Positions 22,055 to 31,109 of a DNA stretch of 64,000 bases are shown one piece after another. Source of the stretch: Schizosaccharomyces osmophilus. Its lineage: Eukaryota; Ascomycota; Schizosaccharomycetes; Schizosaccharomycetales; Schizosaccharomycetaceae. Within the stretch, counting starts at the first letter, position 1. Each line of letters begins with the position of its first letter. The stretch lies in the NCBI RefSeq assembly GCF_027921745.1, contig NC_079238.1, forward strand, positions 682,001 through 746,000, written 5' to 3'. The position numbers and the translations under genes are program-made. Under the pieces are notes generated by a model, which saw nothing but the letters and a program-made list of their open reading frames with translations, made no database searches and had not been told where the DNA came from.

Positions 22055-22573
22055 CTATGGAAGATAGAGGGCATTTGCTACAACGTAATCACCATCATGA
22101 CTAACAGAGACAGATACAGGAGTAATAGACACGTTCGGCTTATGAATGTTGATCACAGGCATTCCTTGAACATAAAGGTTAGTAATCAAATCTGCATAGG
22201 CAAGAATCTACAACATCTTTCATGAACGCGGAATGTCTGTACATACCTTGTTTATTGTGTGCATACTCCATAAATGGCATGTAAATGTAGTACGAAGGTT
22301 GTAAAGCCTTAAATGTAGCTTCCTTTACGGACCAACTAACAGTCAACTGTTAGTATTCGGAGAAGGCGTATAAAACATTCAAAAACAAACTTACCGAACG
22401 CCTAGCCATTTAGCTCGTTGAGCCTGGGTGATTTGTGATCCTTGCAACAGACGATACTGTTGAATCTCTTTTGGATGAAGACATTTCTCTAAAAATCGTG
22501 ACTCGGTAAACTTTGATTTTTCAAGAAGCATCCGTATCCTAGATACCTTGAGAATATCTATTCCAATTCCCAT
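22055..22573 (-). CDS. ppt2: Mitochondrial holo-ACP synthase (AcpS-type phosphopantetheinyl transferase)
   Basis: Three exons, 22573-22395, 22335-22247 and 22164-22055, 125 residues, the size of AcpS. Exon 1 opens 'MGIGIDILKVSRI', the AcpS 'G.GiD...v.Ri' metal-binding start, and ends near 'QAQRAKWLGVR'. Exon 2 reads 'WSVKEATFKAL', the family's 'WaaKEA..KAL' catalytic motif. Exon 3 encodes 'VSVSVSHDGDYVVANAL', the C-terminal 'SiSHe..yA.A' strand. Donors are GTAAGT and GTATGT, the latter with a typical TTCAAG acceptor; intron 1 contains 'tactaac'. The enzyme moves 4'-phosphopantetheine from CoA to the mitochondrial acyl carrier protein. Because the start is so close to the catalytic strand there is no long presequence. 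Splicing had hidden most of the gene. Confidence 0.92.
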
Positions 22574-23000
22574 GATTCCTTGAAGTATTTAGAATCACCT
22601 TTTGGTACAATCGTGAAAGTTGTCCGAAGCTGAGGCAGAAAGCTCAAAGCTACGAGCAATAGGGGTTCTTCTCTTTTCCAAACAAGAATTCTTATAAAGA
22701 ATTTTTTTCCAGCTAGTGAACGGGATTCGTAATGAAGAATAGTAAAGTGGTATCCTTTGAAGGTATAAACTCACTTGGTAGGTCGATAACTTTTAATATT
22801 TTTCTATTGATTTTACTTCAATAAATTAATTAATATCATTAAAACTTCATTGAAAACCACTCTTTGTAAGTTCCATTTTCGATCAAGTTTGTGCCCACTT
22901 ACCAAAGTTCAACCACCTTTTCCCTTTTTCATATTTATCAACATAGAAATCCAACGTTGAGCGATTGCAACGAAAAACTGCATCCTGGGGGGTTTTATCA
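22574..23000. other. Divergent promoter region ppt2/rrp41
   Basis: This 427 bp AT-rich interval lies between two divergent start codons. No frame or RNA gene was seen. Confidence 0.55.
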
Positions 23001-23935
23001 ATGGTATGGGTCTTTATGCAAAGGAAAAAAAAGAAGCGATTGCTGACAATATAATGTTTTAGTCTCTTGAAATTTTATCGCTAGAAGGTCTTCGAAATGG
23101 TGAGTAGAAATGTCTTGTAAAAATTCTTTTAAGCTTTTGTAGGAAGAAAAGAGAAAAATTGGACTTGTAGCTTGAGGGTGATGTTTGATTCAGCAAAAGT
23201 TGATAAATGGAGGACCTGGGCTGTACAGGAGCTAACTAGTGGAGATTAGACGGTCGAAGATGGAACGAAATGAGAAATTTCTATTGCCGGACTGGCGTGG
23301 AGCCTTCTGAGAATGGCTCTTCTTTTATTCAATATGGCAACACACGAGTGCTGTGTATTATAGACGGACCTTCGGAGCCGACGATCAAATCGAAATCGAG
23401 AGCGGATCGAGCCTTTGTAAATGTAGATATTAGCATTGCACCTTTTAGCACAATTGATCGGAAACGACGGTTCAAATCGGATCGACGGATTCAATTGCAA
23501 TGTCTGGCATTACAGAGGACATTTGAACAAGTGGTTCAAGTGGAGCTATATCCGAAAAGTCAAATATCCATTTGCTTGCATGTGCTGCATGATGATGGTG
23601 CTGTGGTTGCTACATGCATGAACGCTGCTACGTTGGCACTTATGGATGCTGGAATTCCCATGACGGATTATGTTTGCTGTTGTACATCCGGGATTGTTGA
23701 CTCTGACATTCTTTTGGATTTGAATTCTTTGGAAGAATCCGATTTGTCTTGGATGACGGTTGCAGTTATGGGAACCAAAAACAAAGTTACTTATATGCAG
23801 CTCGAGACGAAAATGCATCTTGACTACTTGGACTCTGTCATGAATGTGGCCATTGCAGGAGCGGAACAAATTTATTACATGATGCAGAATGCCATTCGAC
23901 AAAGTGCCAAACCGTATTTGGCAAAGCTTGTATAA
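23001..23935 (+). CDS. rrp41: Exosome core subunit Rrp41 (Ski6), RNase PH family
   Basis: Three exons, 23001-23003, 23063-23099 and 23250-23935, 241 residues. Exon 1 is just the ATG, followed by GTATGG and a branch 'tgctgac' and TTTTAG. Exon 2 starts 'SLEILSLEGLRN', whose in-frame upstream codon is a stop, so splicing to a separate ATG is required. Exon 3 joins 'DGRRWNEMRNFYCRTG'. The body has the RNase PH fold: 'GSSFIQYGNTRVLC', 'DRRIQLQCLALQRTFEQVV', 'LHDDGAVVATCMNAATLALMDAGIPM' and 'DLNSLEESD', the last resembling the usual 'D....EE' metal/phosphate site. Rrp41 is one of six ring subunits of the RNA exosome and in yeast is thought to be catalytically inert but structural. In S. pombe it also sits between cls1 and tif211. 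Confidence 0.95.
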
Positions 23936-24176
23936 TCATCACGCCGAACAGAGAGACTCGCAGGTACATCGCCACAAACGATATCAAAAGGCTTGGCTTG
24001 TGTCTTTGTTACCATTGATGTTGTATGAAAAAAAAAAAGTGCAAACGAAAATTGACTACAACAAATCTTGGTTGTTTTCTTATCGGAATAGAGGAATGGG
24101 GAAACTTGAAAATAGGTAATGCAATCTTTCACATAGTCTGATTTTATTTTTTATTTTATTTTATTACATTTTTTTT

Positions 24177-24210
24177 GATTTACCAGGTGTGAGGATTTAC
24201 CAGGTGTGAG
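24177..24210. repeat. 17-bp tandem duplication
   Basis: Two exact head-to-tail copies of a 17-bp unit beginning 'gatttaccaggtg'. It lies in non-coding DNA after rrp41. Confidence 0.9.
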
Positions 24211-24483
24211 GATTAGGTTGTACTCTTAGATATGAATCCTTGTTTTCAATAATCATGATAGCTTTTTTGATAGATGATGGTTCCATTCCCTTTAAAAATC
24301 TCGTTGATAGTATATATGAAAGGATTTAGAAGGAAACCAATGGGGAAAACCAAAATGACCATTGGCTCCAGTTTAATAAAATGTGAAAAGCACAGCACCT
24401 CTGCGTCTACAGGGAGGGATCACTGGGAAAACAAAAGGAATAGGCATTGGAATAAGAGATGAAGAATAGTAAACAGATCAAGA

Positions 24484-24540
24484 TAAAAATAAAATAAAAA
24501 ATAAAAATAAAATAAAAAATAAAAATAAAATAAAAAATAA
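24484..24540. repeat. AT-rich tandem repeat, 18-bp unit, about 3 copies
   Basis: Purine-skewed units of the form TAAAAA-TAAAA-TAAAAAA (18 bp) repeated three times on the plus strand, ending just before the 3' end of the SH3 gene. Confidence 0.85.
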
Positions 24541-24618
24541 AGACAGGAATGGATAGGAAAAAAATTTACCAAAGAGAAAAACAAGCGATAGAGTTGGTTT
24601 TCGACTCAGTATGGAAAA

Positions 24619-24819
24619 TTATTCAGCTTTCGTAAAAGTACTTGGAAAGCTTCCTTGTTTGGTGATACCGTCAGCATCCACATAAGTACCAAAGAACCAA
24701 CCATCTTCATATTGGGTCAAAACATCGATTGCTTGACCTGGGTCAAATTCCAAGTCATCCGTAAAGCTGCTACGGAAAGGAAAGACAGCGACAACTTTGA
24801 AGAGAGATTGAACGGCCAT
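24619..24819 (-). CDS. SH3-domain-only small protein
   Basis: A 66-residue frame from ATG 24819 that is almost entirely one SH3 domain. It opens 'MAVQSLFKVVAVFPF', then 'DDLEFDPGQAIDVL' (the ALYDY-like and RT-loop region), 'EDGWFFGTYV' (the conserved WW/WF of the peptide groove) and ends 'QGSFPSTFTKAE', the family's 'G.FPSNYV' strand. Upstream frames add a run of Phe from a polypyrimidine tract and are not part of the protein. A TAA follows the SH3 directly; no convincing donor within the last codons suggests further exons. SH3 domains bind proline-rich peptides. A free-standing SH3 is unusual; it may be an adaptor, or the first exon of a larger gene I cannot join. It lies next to rrp41 on the opposite strand. 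Confidence 0.72.
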   Translation of the reverse strand: MAVQSLFKVVAVFPFRSSFTDDLEFDPGQAIDVLTQYEDGWFFGTYVDADGITKQGSFPSTFTKAE

Positions 24820-24822
24820 AGT

Positions 24823-24867
24823 AAAAAAGAAAAAAAGAAAAGAAAAGAAAAAAAAAAAAAAAAGAGA
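24823..24867. repeat. Purine (A/G) tract
   Basis: 45 bp of almost only A with scattered G on the plus strand, directly ahead of the SH3-protein ATG, so the transcript would carry a T/C-rich leader. Such tracts in promoters of yeast genes disfavour nucleosomes. Confidence 0.7.
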
Positions 24868-24989
24868 CACAACACAACACAACAAGGAATCAGTTTGTTT
24901 ACAGTTCTAATTCAATACAAAGGACTCGTAAAATTGGCGAATAAGAATCGCTACGATTCAGATGAAGAGTAAAGAAGCAGCTAGCTTGT

Positions 24990-24997
24990 TATAAATA
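24990..24997 (+). promoter_or_regulatory. TATA box candidate
   Basis: TATAAATA, 44 bp upstream of the ATG at 25041. The distance is right for fission yeast, where start sites lie about 25-40 bp from TATA, but the motif is short and the gene behind it uncertain. Confidence 0.4.
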
Positions 24998-25040
24998 GGC
25001 TCCGTTTACAGTCGGTTGTCTCGAAACTACCAAGAAGCGA

Positions 25041-25238
25041 ATGAGCGGAAATATCTCAGAGACAAGACAAACAGTCTTATACACGAGACCTAGAGCGTCC
25101 ATGACTCGTAGTCAATAATCCGACTGGTCCCCGTCTCCACCCGGAATTCAACGATACGAAGAATTTCATCTTGTCAACTTTGGGACCCCTGAAGTAACAG
25201 ACCGGCTCTTTGAGGAAAATTTTAGAGACATGGTATAG
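25041..25238 (+). pseudogene. Small frame of 65 codons broken by one in-frame TAA
   Basis: From ATG 25041 the reading frame gives 25 residues ('MSGNISETRQTVLYTR...'), a TAA at 25116-25118, then 40 further codons in the same frame ('SDWSPSPPGIQRYEEFHLVN' to 'DRLFEENFRDMV') up to a TAG at 25236-25238. Both halves look like ordinary hydrophilic protein, and the ATG has a TATA box 44 bp upstream. The nearest GT around the stop (GTAGTC at 25108) is a poor donor and I find no matching acceptor or branch site, so an intron is unlikely. The simplest reading is a small gene with a recent nonsense change. Stop-codon read-through or chance are alternatives. I recognise no family. Confidence 0.4.
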
Positions 25239-26180
25239 GCTTTAGTAGAGACGCTTGCTTTCAAGGATTTTAATTTTGGAAAGAAGAGAATTGTTTTGAA
25301 CAACCTTTCGCTGGTCCTAGCGCACAAAAAAAATAAATAGAAAAATAAAAAAAAAGAGAGAGGAAAAAAAGTCAAGGAAAAAGAGAGAGAGAAAAAAAAA
25401 AGGCAAGGAAAGTGAGAAAAGTTACTAAACCTGACGAGTGAGGAGAGGAGTGTCTTGAGGAAGAGATACAGTCGACTAGATGTGATGCAAGCAAAATAAC
25501 AATGTCAGAGGAATAAAGACTCATAAAAACCAGGAAATCAGGAATTCATCAATGTACAAGACATTTATCCTTTGTTTTTTTCTCTTTTCTCTTTTCTCTT
25601 TTTTACTTTTCTATTTATTTTTTTTCTTCCATCGAGAGAAACTAATACAGACGAATTTGGTTCATCTCTTCTTATCGTACACTTCTTAGCCTACTAACAA
25701 TATCCATGATATCATTTAATCACTTATTATATCGTATTTGATAAATGCCGACTCAGGGGATGTGAAAATTAATCTGAAAAAAAAAAAAGGTGACAAATGG
25801 ATGAATCCAGAACCGAGAATTGGATGCATTCATTATGTAGCTATGTTGAAAGAATCGGAGAATCAAAGAATCAATAAAAGAAACAAGGAGGGCTACGTTT
25901 GAACGGAATCGGTCTTCCGACGTTTTTGGATAGAAAAGTTATCCAACAAGGAAACCAATAAAAGGAAAGGAAAGGAAAGGAAATAAAATAAAATAAAATA
26001 AAATAAAAGGAAAGTAGCTCAGGGAAGCAAACAAACGAAACAATTCGAATTATGGTTGTTTTTATGAATTAGGAATCAACTTTTTACGAGAGGAAACTGT
26101 TTACGAGAACTTTTGTCATAAATTTATCCTTTGCTTTACATCCTTTTATCTCCTTCCTATCTTACTATCAAACAAGCAAG
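25239..26180. other. Non-coding stretch with simple repeats
   Basis: About 940 bp ahead of tRNA-Lys: pyrimidine runs (about 25575-25630) and the A/G microsatellite at 25961-26008, with no gene that I can support. Confidence 0.5.
25961..26008. repeat. Composite microsatellite (GGAAA)n-(TAAAA)n
   Basis: Four GGAAA units lead directly into five TAAAA units. Both strands of the join are purine/pyrimidine polar. Likely polymorphic. Confidence 0.9.
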
Positions 26181-26262
26181 TCCCGGGTAGCTCAATCGGT
26201 TAGAGCGTCTGACTCTTACAAAGGTAATCAGAAGGTTGCGAGTTCGATTCTCGCCTTGGGAG
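26181..26262 (+). tRNA. tRNA-Lys(CTT), with 8-nt intron
   Basis: Acceptor stem TCCCGGG pairs with CCTTGGGA (G-U pairs allowed). The D loop is 'AGCTCAATCGGTTAGAGC'. The anticodon stem TCTGA/TCAGA closes a CTCTTA-A loop with anticodon CTT at 26215-26217. Eight bases (26219-26226, CAAAGGTA) lie between positions 37 and 38, the normal site of a tRNA intron. The T arm is GCGAG-TTCGATT-CTCGC. A short T-run follows at about 26266. Confidence 0.93.
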
Positions 26263-26535
26263 TTCCTTTTTGATGGTTGTAGAAATTCTGTTTAGGGATC
26301 TAATCGTTATTTCTTTAGCGCAAGATTCTTTTTTTGGCGCAAGATGTTTCTTTGAGCGATTTCGTTAAATAGTATACAAGTTCTAGTCCAACAGAGACTC
26401 TACATTCCCGAAGGACTAGAAAAAGATTTTTTTTTTTTTTTTTCCTTTTTCAGATAAATTTCAGTCAATTTTTTTTCATCTCTTTCTTCGTTTATACGCA
26501 TTATATTTTCCTTTGTTCACTGGTATACCAACCAA

Positions 26536-26607
26536 GCTCTTGTAGCTCAGTGGTAGAGCGCCTGTCTCGTAAACAGGAGGTCCAGTGTTCGAGTCACTGC
26601 CGGAGCA
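26536..26607 (+). tRNA. tRNA-Thr(CGT)
   Basis: A 72-nt cloverleaf without intron. The acceptor GCTCTTG pairs with CCGGAGC (one mismatch), D arm 'AGCTCAGTGGTAGAGC', anticodon stem CCTGT/ACAGG with loop CTCGTAA and anticodon CGT, and T arm CAGTG-TTCGAGT-CACTG. The discriminator A is at 26607. Confidence 0.93.
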
Positions 26608-27660
26608 AAAATCTACAATTTTTTGCCTTTTTCGCTATCCTTCACTTTTTTAAATAACGCACTCCAATGCAGGTCATTACAAAATAAACAAATTAAAAAA
26701 ATGAAAAAAAAGCCTTTCTTATTATCAATGCTCTTGTATTCTTTTTTCTTTTCTCTTTTTATTTCTAAATTTGTTTATCATAACATGTCATTGTTTTGCT
26801 CGTTTTCTTTTTCTGCAAACATTGCTTGCTTCCTGGCCCAAAATGTCTAGGATAACGAAATGTTCAAAATAAGGAATTCTTGTTTGACGCAGCAAACAAA
26901 TCTACAATGTCCAATGTCCAATGCTAATTATATATATACTTTTTTTTTATAATTCTTTTTTGTTTTGTTTTGTTACCATACTTACGCGTCGTCAACCATG
27001 TAAAAGGTGTTAAAGAGCTAGTATTTGTTTTCTATTTATCTGCTTTACCACGATACAAACAAACCCTTTTATCATTCCTAGAGTTCCCATCTAGGTTCTG
27101 ATCAACGGTTTCCAATTGATTTGTATGTATTTCATTTCCTTCCAAAACTGGACCTTCTGGCTTTGCCCAGATGGAAATCCAAAATCTGCTGGGAAACCTA
27201 AACGAAAATTTACAATCAAGAGGATAACAAAATCATCCCTGTTTTCCTTAGGAATAGAAATATCAAGCAACGAGTGTCCAGCCGGCCAAACGTTTCGACT
27301 TGCTTTGCACAAAAGTTGCTCCTTGTACAAAGAAACCACATTCTCTTTTAAGCGCGTGGATTGGATTTCCTTTTTCATAGCTTCCTATACCTTTCAATCA
27401 ATCTCTTTAATAAAAAGAAATCCCTGTATAATGTCGTTTCCCATCGTTACGATGGATTCTCTATTCAAGTTCCAAACAAACGCCAATTGACAGTATCGTG
27501 AAAATTTCCTGCTGTAAAAATGAAAATCAAGAATTCAACATCCTGTTTCTTCTATATTTAGCCCCATTCTCTTCCAGACTAGGTTTGCCTACATGTAAAC
27601 TGAGAGGTGCGACTCACCAGAAAAATTTGCCAAAAACCAAACACCTCACCCATAGCCAAA
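26608..27660. other. Region before tif211; one weak frame pair
   Basis: About 1.05 kb from tRNA-Thr to tif211. It is AT-rich to about 27000 and contains a 95-codon minus-strand frame described separately. No RNA gene was recognised. Confidence 0.45.
27091..27378 (-). CDS. Hypothetical 95-residue protein (doubtful)
   Basis: A frame from ATG 27378 to a TAG at 27091, including 'VWPAGHSLLDISIPKEN' and 'GFPADFGFPSGQSQKVQFW'. Stops lie in frame just upstream, so the ATG is a true limit. No domain, signal or membrane span is seen. The plus strand of the same DNA is open for over 110 codons as well, so one of the two may be an accident of composition. If real, it would be divergent from tif211 with about 280 bp between. 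I would call it a candidate only. Confidence 0.3.
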   Translation of the reverse strand: MKKEIQSTRLKENVVSLYKEQLLCKASRNVWPAGHSLLDISIPKENRDDFVILLIVNFRLGFPADFGFPSGQSQKVQFWKEMKYIQINWKPLIRT

Positions 27661-28706
27661 ATGTCGACGACAAGCTGCCGAATGTACGAGAACCGCTTCC
27701 CTGAAGTGGATGAACTCGTTGTAGTCAACGGTAAGTTGAAAATCCGCGATTTTTGCTCTCTTACTTGGATATTTTGCCAGTTAGCTGACTCGTAATCTTT
27801 AGTCCGTCAAATCCAAGAAATGGGTGCTTATGTCAAACTTCTTGAATATGATAACATTGAAGGAATGGTTTTACTTTCTGAACTTTCCAGGCGTCGTATT
27901 CGTTCCGTTCAAAAGCACATCCGTGTTGGCCGTAATGAGGTCGTCGTGGTTTTGCGTGTCGACAAAGAAAAGGGTATGTAACAAATAAAAACAGCATCGT
28001 CAGTCATTCTAACCGCCCAATTTTAGGTTATATTGATTTGTCCAAGCGTCGTGTCAGCCCCGAAGATGTCATCAAATGCGAAGAACGTTTCAACAAATCC
28101 AAGGCTGTCCACTCTATCATGCGCCATATCGCTGAAAAGCACAACGTCCCCTTAGAAACCATGTATACCTCCGTTGGTTGGCCCTTGTATCGCAGATATG
28201 GCCATGCTTACGATGCTTTCAAGTTGGCCATCTCGAACGCTGAACACGTATTCGAAGGTTTGGAAGCTCCCAAGCCTGGAATCATCGATGACTTGTTGGG
28301 CCAAATTTCTCGCCGTTTGACTCCTCAACCCATCAAGATTCGTGCTGATGTCGAAGTCACTTGCTTTGGCTACGACGGTATTAACGCCATTAAGGCTGCT
28401 TTGAAGTCTGCTGAAGATCTTCGTACCGAGGAAGTCCCTATCAAAGTCAAGCTTGTTGCCCCTCCATTGTATGTTCTCTTGACCAATGCTTTAGACAAGT
28501 CTCTTGGTTTAAAGAAGTTGGAAGAGGCCATTGTCAACATAGAAAAGGTTTTATCCACCGCTAATGGTACCTGTATCGTTAAGATGAAGCCCAAGGCCGT
28601 CAGTGAGACTGATGAACTTGAGCTTGCTGATCTCATGAAAAAATTCGAAAAGGAGAATGCTGAAATCTCTGGTGACGAAGAGGATGATCAAAGCGGTTCT
28701 GAGTAA
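27661..28706 (+). CDS. tif211: Translation initiation factor eIF2 alpha subunit
   Basis: Three exons, 27661-27730, 27803-27973 and 28027-28706, 306 residues. Donors are GTAAGT and GTATGT. Acceptors are TTAG, with branches near 'gctgact' and 'ctaacc'. The S1-type beta-barrel start ('[11 protein letters not shown]', '[28 protein letters not shown]') carries the regulatory serine at residue 52 counting Met (Ser51 of the mature protein), the site phosphorylated by eIF2 kinases. Then come '[29 protein letters not shown]', the helical domain and the C-terminal alpha-beta domain ending in the acidic '[12 protein letters not shown]'. It is one subunit of the Met-tRNA-i carrier eIF2. In S. pombe it is next to png1 as here. 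Confidence 0.97.
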
Positions 28707-29133
28707 CTCCGGTAAACCAGTATAATAGAAATTATATCTCTTCCCATTAACCACGCGTTGTGAGTCCTTCTTTTTTGGGCAAACCGGTTGTATTGTTCTC
28801 TTTTTCTTCTTTTTTTGTTCAAATTTGGAGATTTCATCTAGGGTGTAAAATAATCTACCAACGTTAAAATAGCAATGAAATGTATTAGCATTGATGTGCC
28901 TATAGATATGAAGACTGTTGCTTTCTCTTGTATAGAGCTTTGTAATGGAGGATGCTTTTACGCACTCAGGGATACATCAACCATGAATGACAGAAATCAT
29001 AATTATTAGTACATGAAAAATTATCTAGTAGAAACATTTGGTATGAAACGTAAACAAGGCTTTACTACCACTATGCAATCGTAATGCAAAACTGAATGAA
29101 AGAAAGCTAATCAAGACTCGACTAAATGTTTGA
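28707..29133. other. Convergent 3' region, no gene seen
   Basis: 427 bp between the tif211 and png1 stops, rich in T runs and poly(A)-signal-like AT motifs. No gene was seen. Confidence 0.55.
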
Positions 29134-29964
29134 TTAATTTCCCATTTTTTCACGGCATGCTTCGCAATACCAAGTACCCTCTGGTGGTGCCTTTAGACCA
29201 ACGCATTCCATGTGGAACCATTCTCGTTCACAATCTTCATTATCACAAGCAACCATTTGACCATAAGATCCCTGTTGACAGAAACAGTACTTCTCGTTAT
29301 CCTCTTCTTCCTGATCCTCCTCCTCTTCAGACACTGCTTCACTATATGCAGCAGCTCCGGCTTTGACGCTGGGTGCTTTGGAAATTGTACCTGTAGGTCT
29401 TTGTGGCCGACCAGCGCCAACGCCATCCACCACACCCTGCTGGAATCCTCCATTTTGAGAAGCAGTTCGACCGAAAATCGAACTTTGCCGCCGTCCAACA
29501 CCATTGCGAGCTTGAACGGGAGCTTGACGAGCACTAGCCCCAGCAGGAGAATTTAAGGAAACCGAAGAAAGAGAAGTCAGGTCATTCGCTTGATTCAATA
29601 ATTCCGCCGGGGTAAATCCAGGACCCAACTTCATAAGCTTATCATCCAAGCGTTTTATGTGTCTCATTAACACTGCTCGTGCGCGCTCTGCGAGTTGAAC
29701 CTTTTCATTCTGAATAATAATGGACTTTTCATATTTTTCTCTTATAGAGGTGTAAAAAGACTCTTCTTTGGGATGGGGAATGTGCGAACCCTGAGATTTG
29801 ACATGCGATTGAATTTGTTGGTCTGCTGTTTGAATTTGTTTCCCTAAATCATGAAGCGCCATTTCCTTGACACTTATCTCATCGAATATGTGCTTGGTTT
29901 CATCGGGAAGATTATCCAAGGACTGCAAATAATCTGTCAAGACGTAAACAGCTTCGTCAGCCAT
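29134..29964 (-). CDS. png1: ING-family chromatin protein Png1 (PHD finger)
   Basis: One frame of 276 residues from ATG 29964. The N-terminal helical ING domain (about 8-110: 'LTDYLQSLDNLPDETKHIFDEI', 'LAERARAVLMRHIKRLDDKL') dimerises in NuA4 complexes. A basic, serine-rich linker follows, with an acidic run before the PHD finger at about 226-272: 'CFCQQGSYGQMVACDNEDC', 'EWFHMECVGL', 'WYCEAC', the full Cys4-His-Cys3 pattern and the aromatic residues that read H3K4me3. S. pombe Png1 belongs to NuA4. It converges on tif211 and is divergent from hos2. Confidence 0.95.
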   Translation of the reverse strand: MADEAVYVLTDYLQSLDNLPDETKHIFDEISVKEMALHDLGKQIQTADQQIQSHVKSQGSHIPHPKEESFYTSIREKYEKSIIIQNEKVQLAERARAVLMRHIKRLDDKLMKLGPGFTPAELLNQANDLTSLSSVSLNSPAGASARQAPVQARNGVGRRQSSIFGRTASQNGGFQQGVVDGVGAGRPQRPTGTISKAPSVKAGAAAYSEAVSEEEEDQEEEDNEKYCFCQQGSYGQMVACDNEDCEREWFHMECVGLKAPPEGTWYCEACREKMGN

Positions 29965-31109
29965 CGTACCTTTTCAACTTCAATGAGAATGAGTGCTTTT
30001 CAGCGAATAAACCTGAATTTCAATGTTTACAATAAATAATTTTTCCACCATAGAATCAAACCCTAAGAGTTCCAGCACTCACAAACAACTAGCAAACCAG
30101 AATTAAATATACCTACAAAATAGCAAGAGTAAGAATCACCAAGGCAATATTCTATGAATGTTGGTAGAGGACGAGAAAAGTCAATTCGACGACTTCTTCT
30201 TTTTCAGCGGACTCCAAAGGGGGGCGACTCTTCGAAATTCAGCAAAGCTACAATCCTATGGTACACTTCAACAAGAGAAAAAAACAGACGAAAGGAAATC
30301 AACAAACAATCCTGAATCAGCCGAAAGATTTACAAGCCTGAAACCTGTTTTACAAGCCTTTTCGCTTTTTCTGACAATTTTTTTGGTGGTTACTTTGGCC
30401 ACTGTTTAAACTACGCTACATAAAAATAAACAGAAATCAACGACAAAACGCTTTCGTAGAAGAAAGGTGAAGAGGAGAAGATACTTCGGAGTCTACAAAT
30501 TCTTCTTCCTCTCTGGTTTCGCACATATAGAAGCACTTTCAACTGATTGCTTTGCTCTGAAAAAAAAATCATTCAGCGTATTGGAACGAAAGTGGTAAGT
30601 GAATACCGCAAACGGAAAACCACACTAAATAAATATCACGACGTAGCAAGAAGTTCTGTAAACAAAATAGCTGTCAACTGCACGTTTCCAATTGTTTGCA
30701 AAGAAGCATAAAAATGTGCTTTATTTTATGGTTTTTCCAAGATTAATTTTTTTAAACTAGTTGCTTTATGTGAATATTGAAAGACCTTCAATTCAATTTT
30801 CATTTGCGTCTTTTTACGCTGTTTTCGTTGTTTCATTTCTCAATTGAGGTTGTAAATAGTTATTTATAAGGTTTAAAGCTTCTCTACATATTTTTTTAGA
30901 GCCAGAAAAGCTTCAATTCAAGAAAGCTCAAGATCCTCTCCTTTTTCTTCTTTCGTTATAGAACGCGACGTTCATACGATTCAAATTTGTCTTTCTCTGT
31001 TTGATTTCACCTTCATACGCCAAGTTTTTCTTTTCCCTTGTTCTAGGTATTTGCTTGGTTTGGTTTTTTGTTTGCCTGTTTGTTTAAGGAATATCTGAGA
31101 AAAAAGAAA
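29965..31109. other. Divergent png1/hos2 region with one small frame
   Basis: 1.15 kb between divergent starts. It is AT-rich with pyrimidine runs, and contains the small frame 30158-30409. The long interval in front of hos2 may include its 5' leader. Confidence 0.5.
30158..30409 (+). CDS. Hypothetical small tail-anchored protein
   Basis: ATG 30158 opens 83 residues. The first 62 are hydrophilic, with several basic and acidic residues ('QQEKKTDERKSTNNPESAER'). The last 21 are a single membrane span ('PVLQAFSLFLTIFLVVTLATV') ending at the C-terminus, as in tail-anchored ER proteins. 'tttttcag' before residue 17 could be a splice acceptor, so the real N-terminus may differ. The gene is flanked by png1 and hos2 and has no other support. 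I do not recognise it. Confidence 0.42.
   Translation: MLVEDEKSQFDDFFFFSGLQRGATLRNSAKLQSYGTLQQEKKTDERKSTNNPESAERFTSLKPVLQAFSLFLTIFLVVTLATV

Noticed and set aside
24274-24462. 62-codon basic plus-strand frame after rrp41
   Set aside because: Lysine-rich because of AT-rich DNA; no conserved feature.
20500-26610. CRISPR array or phage-type defence system in the repeat-rich stretch
   Set aside because: The repeats are simple A/T or purine runs and one 17-bp tandem copy, in a eukaryotic setting, without any array layout.
26623-26850. Phenylalanine-rich plus-strand frame after tRNA-Thr
   Set aside because: T-rich DNA, no initiation context or domain.
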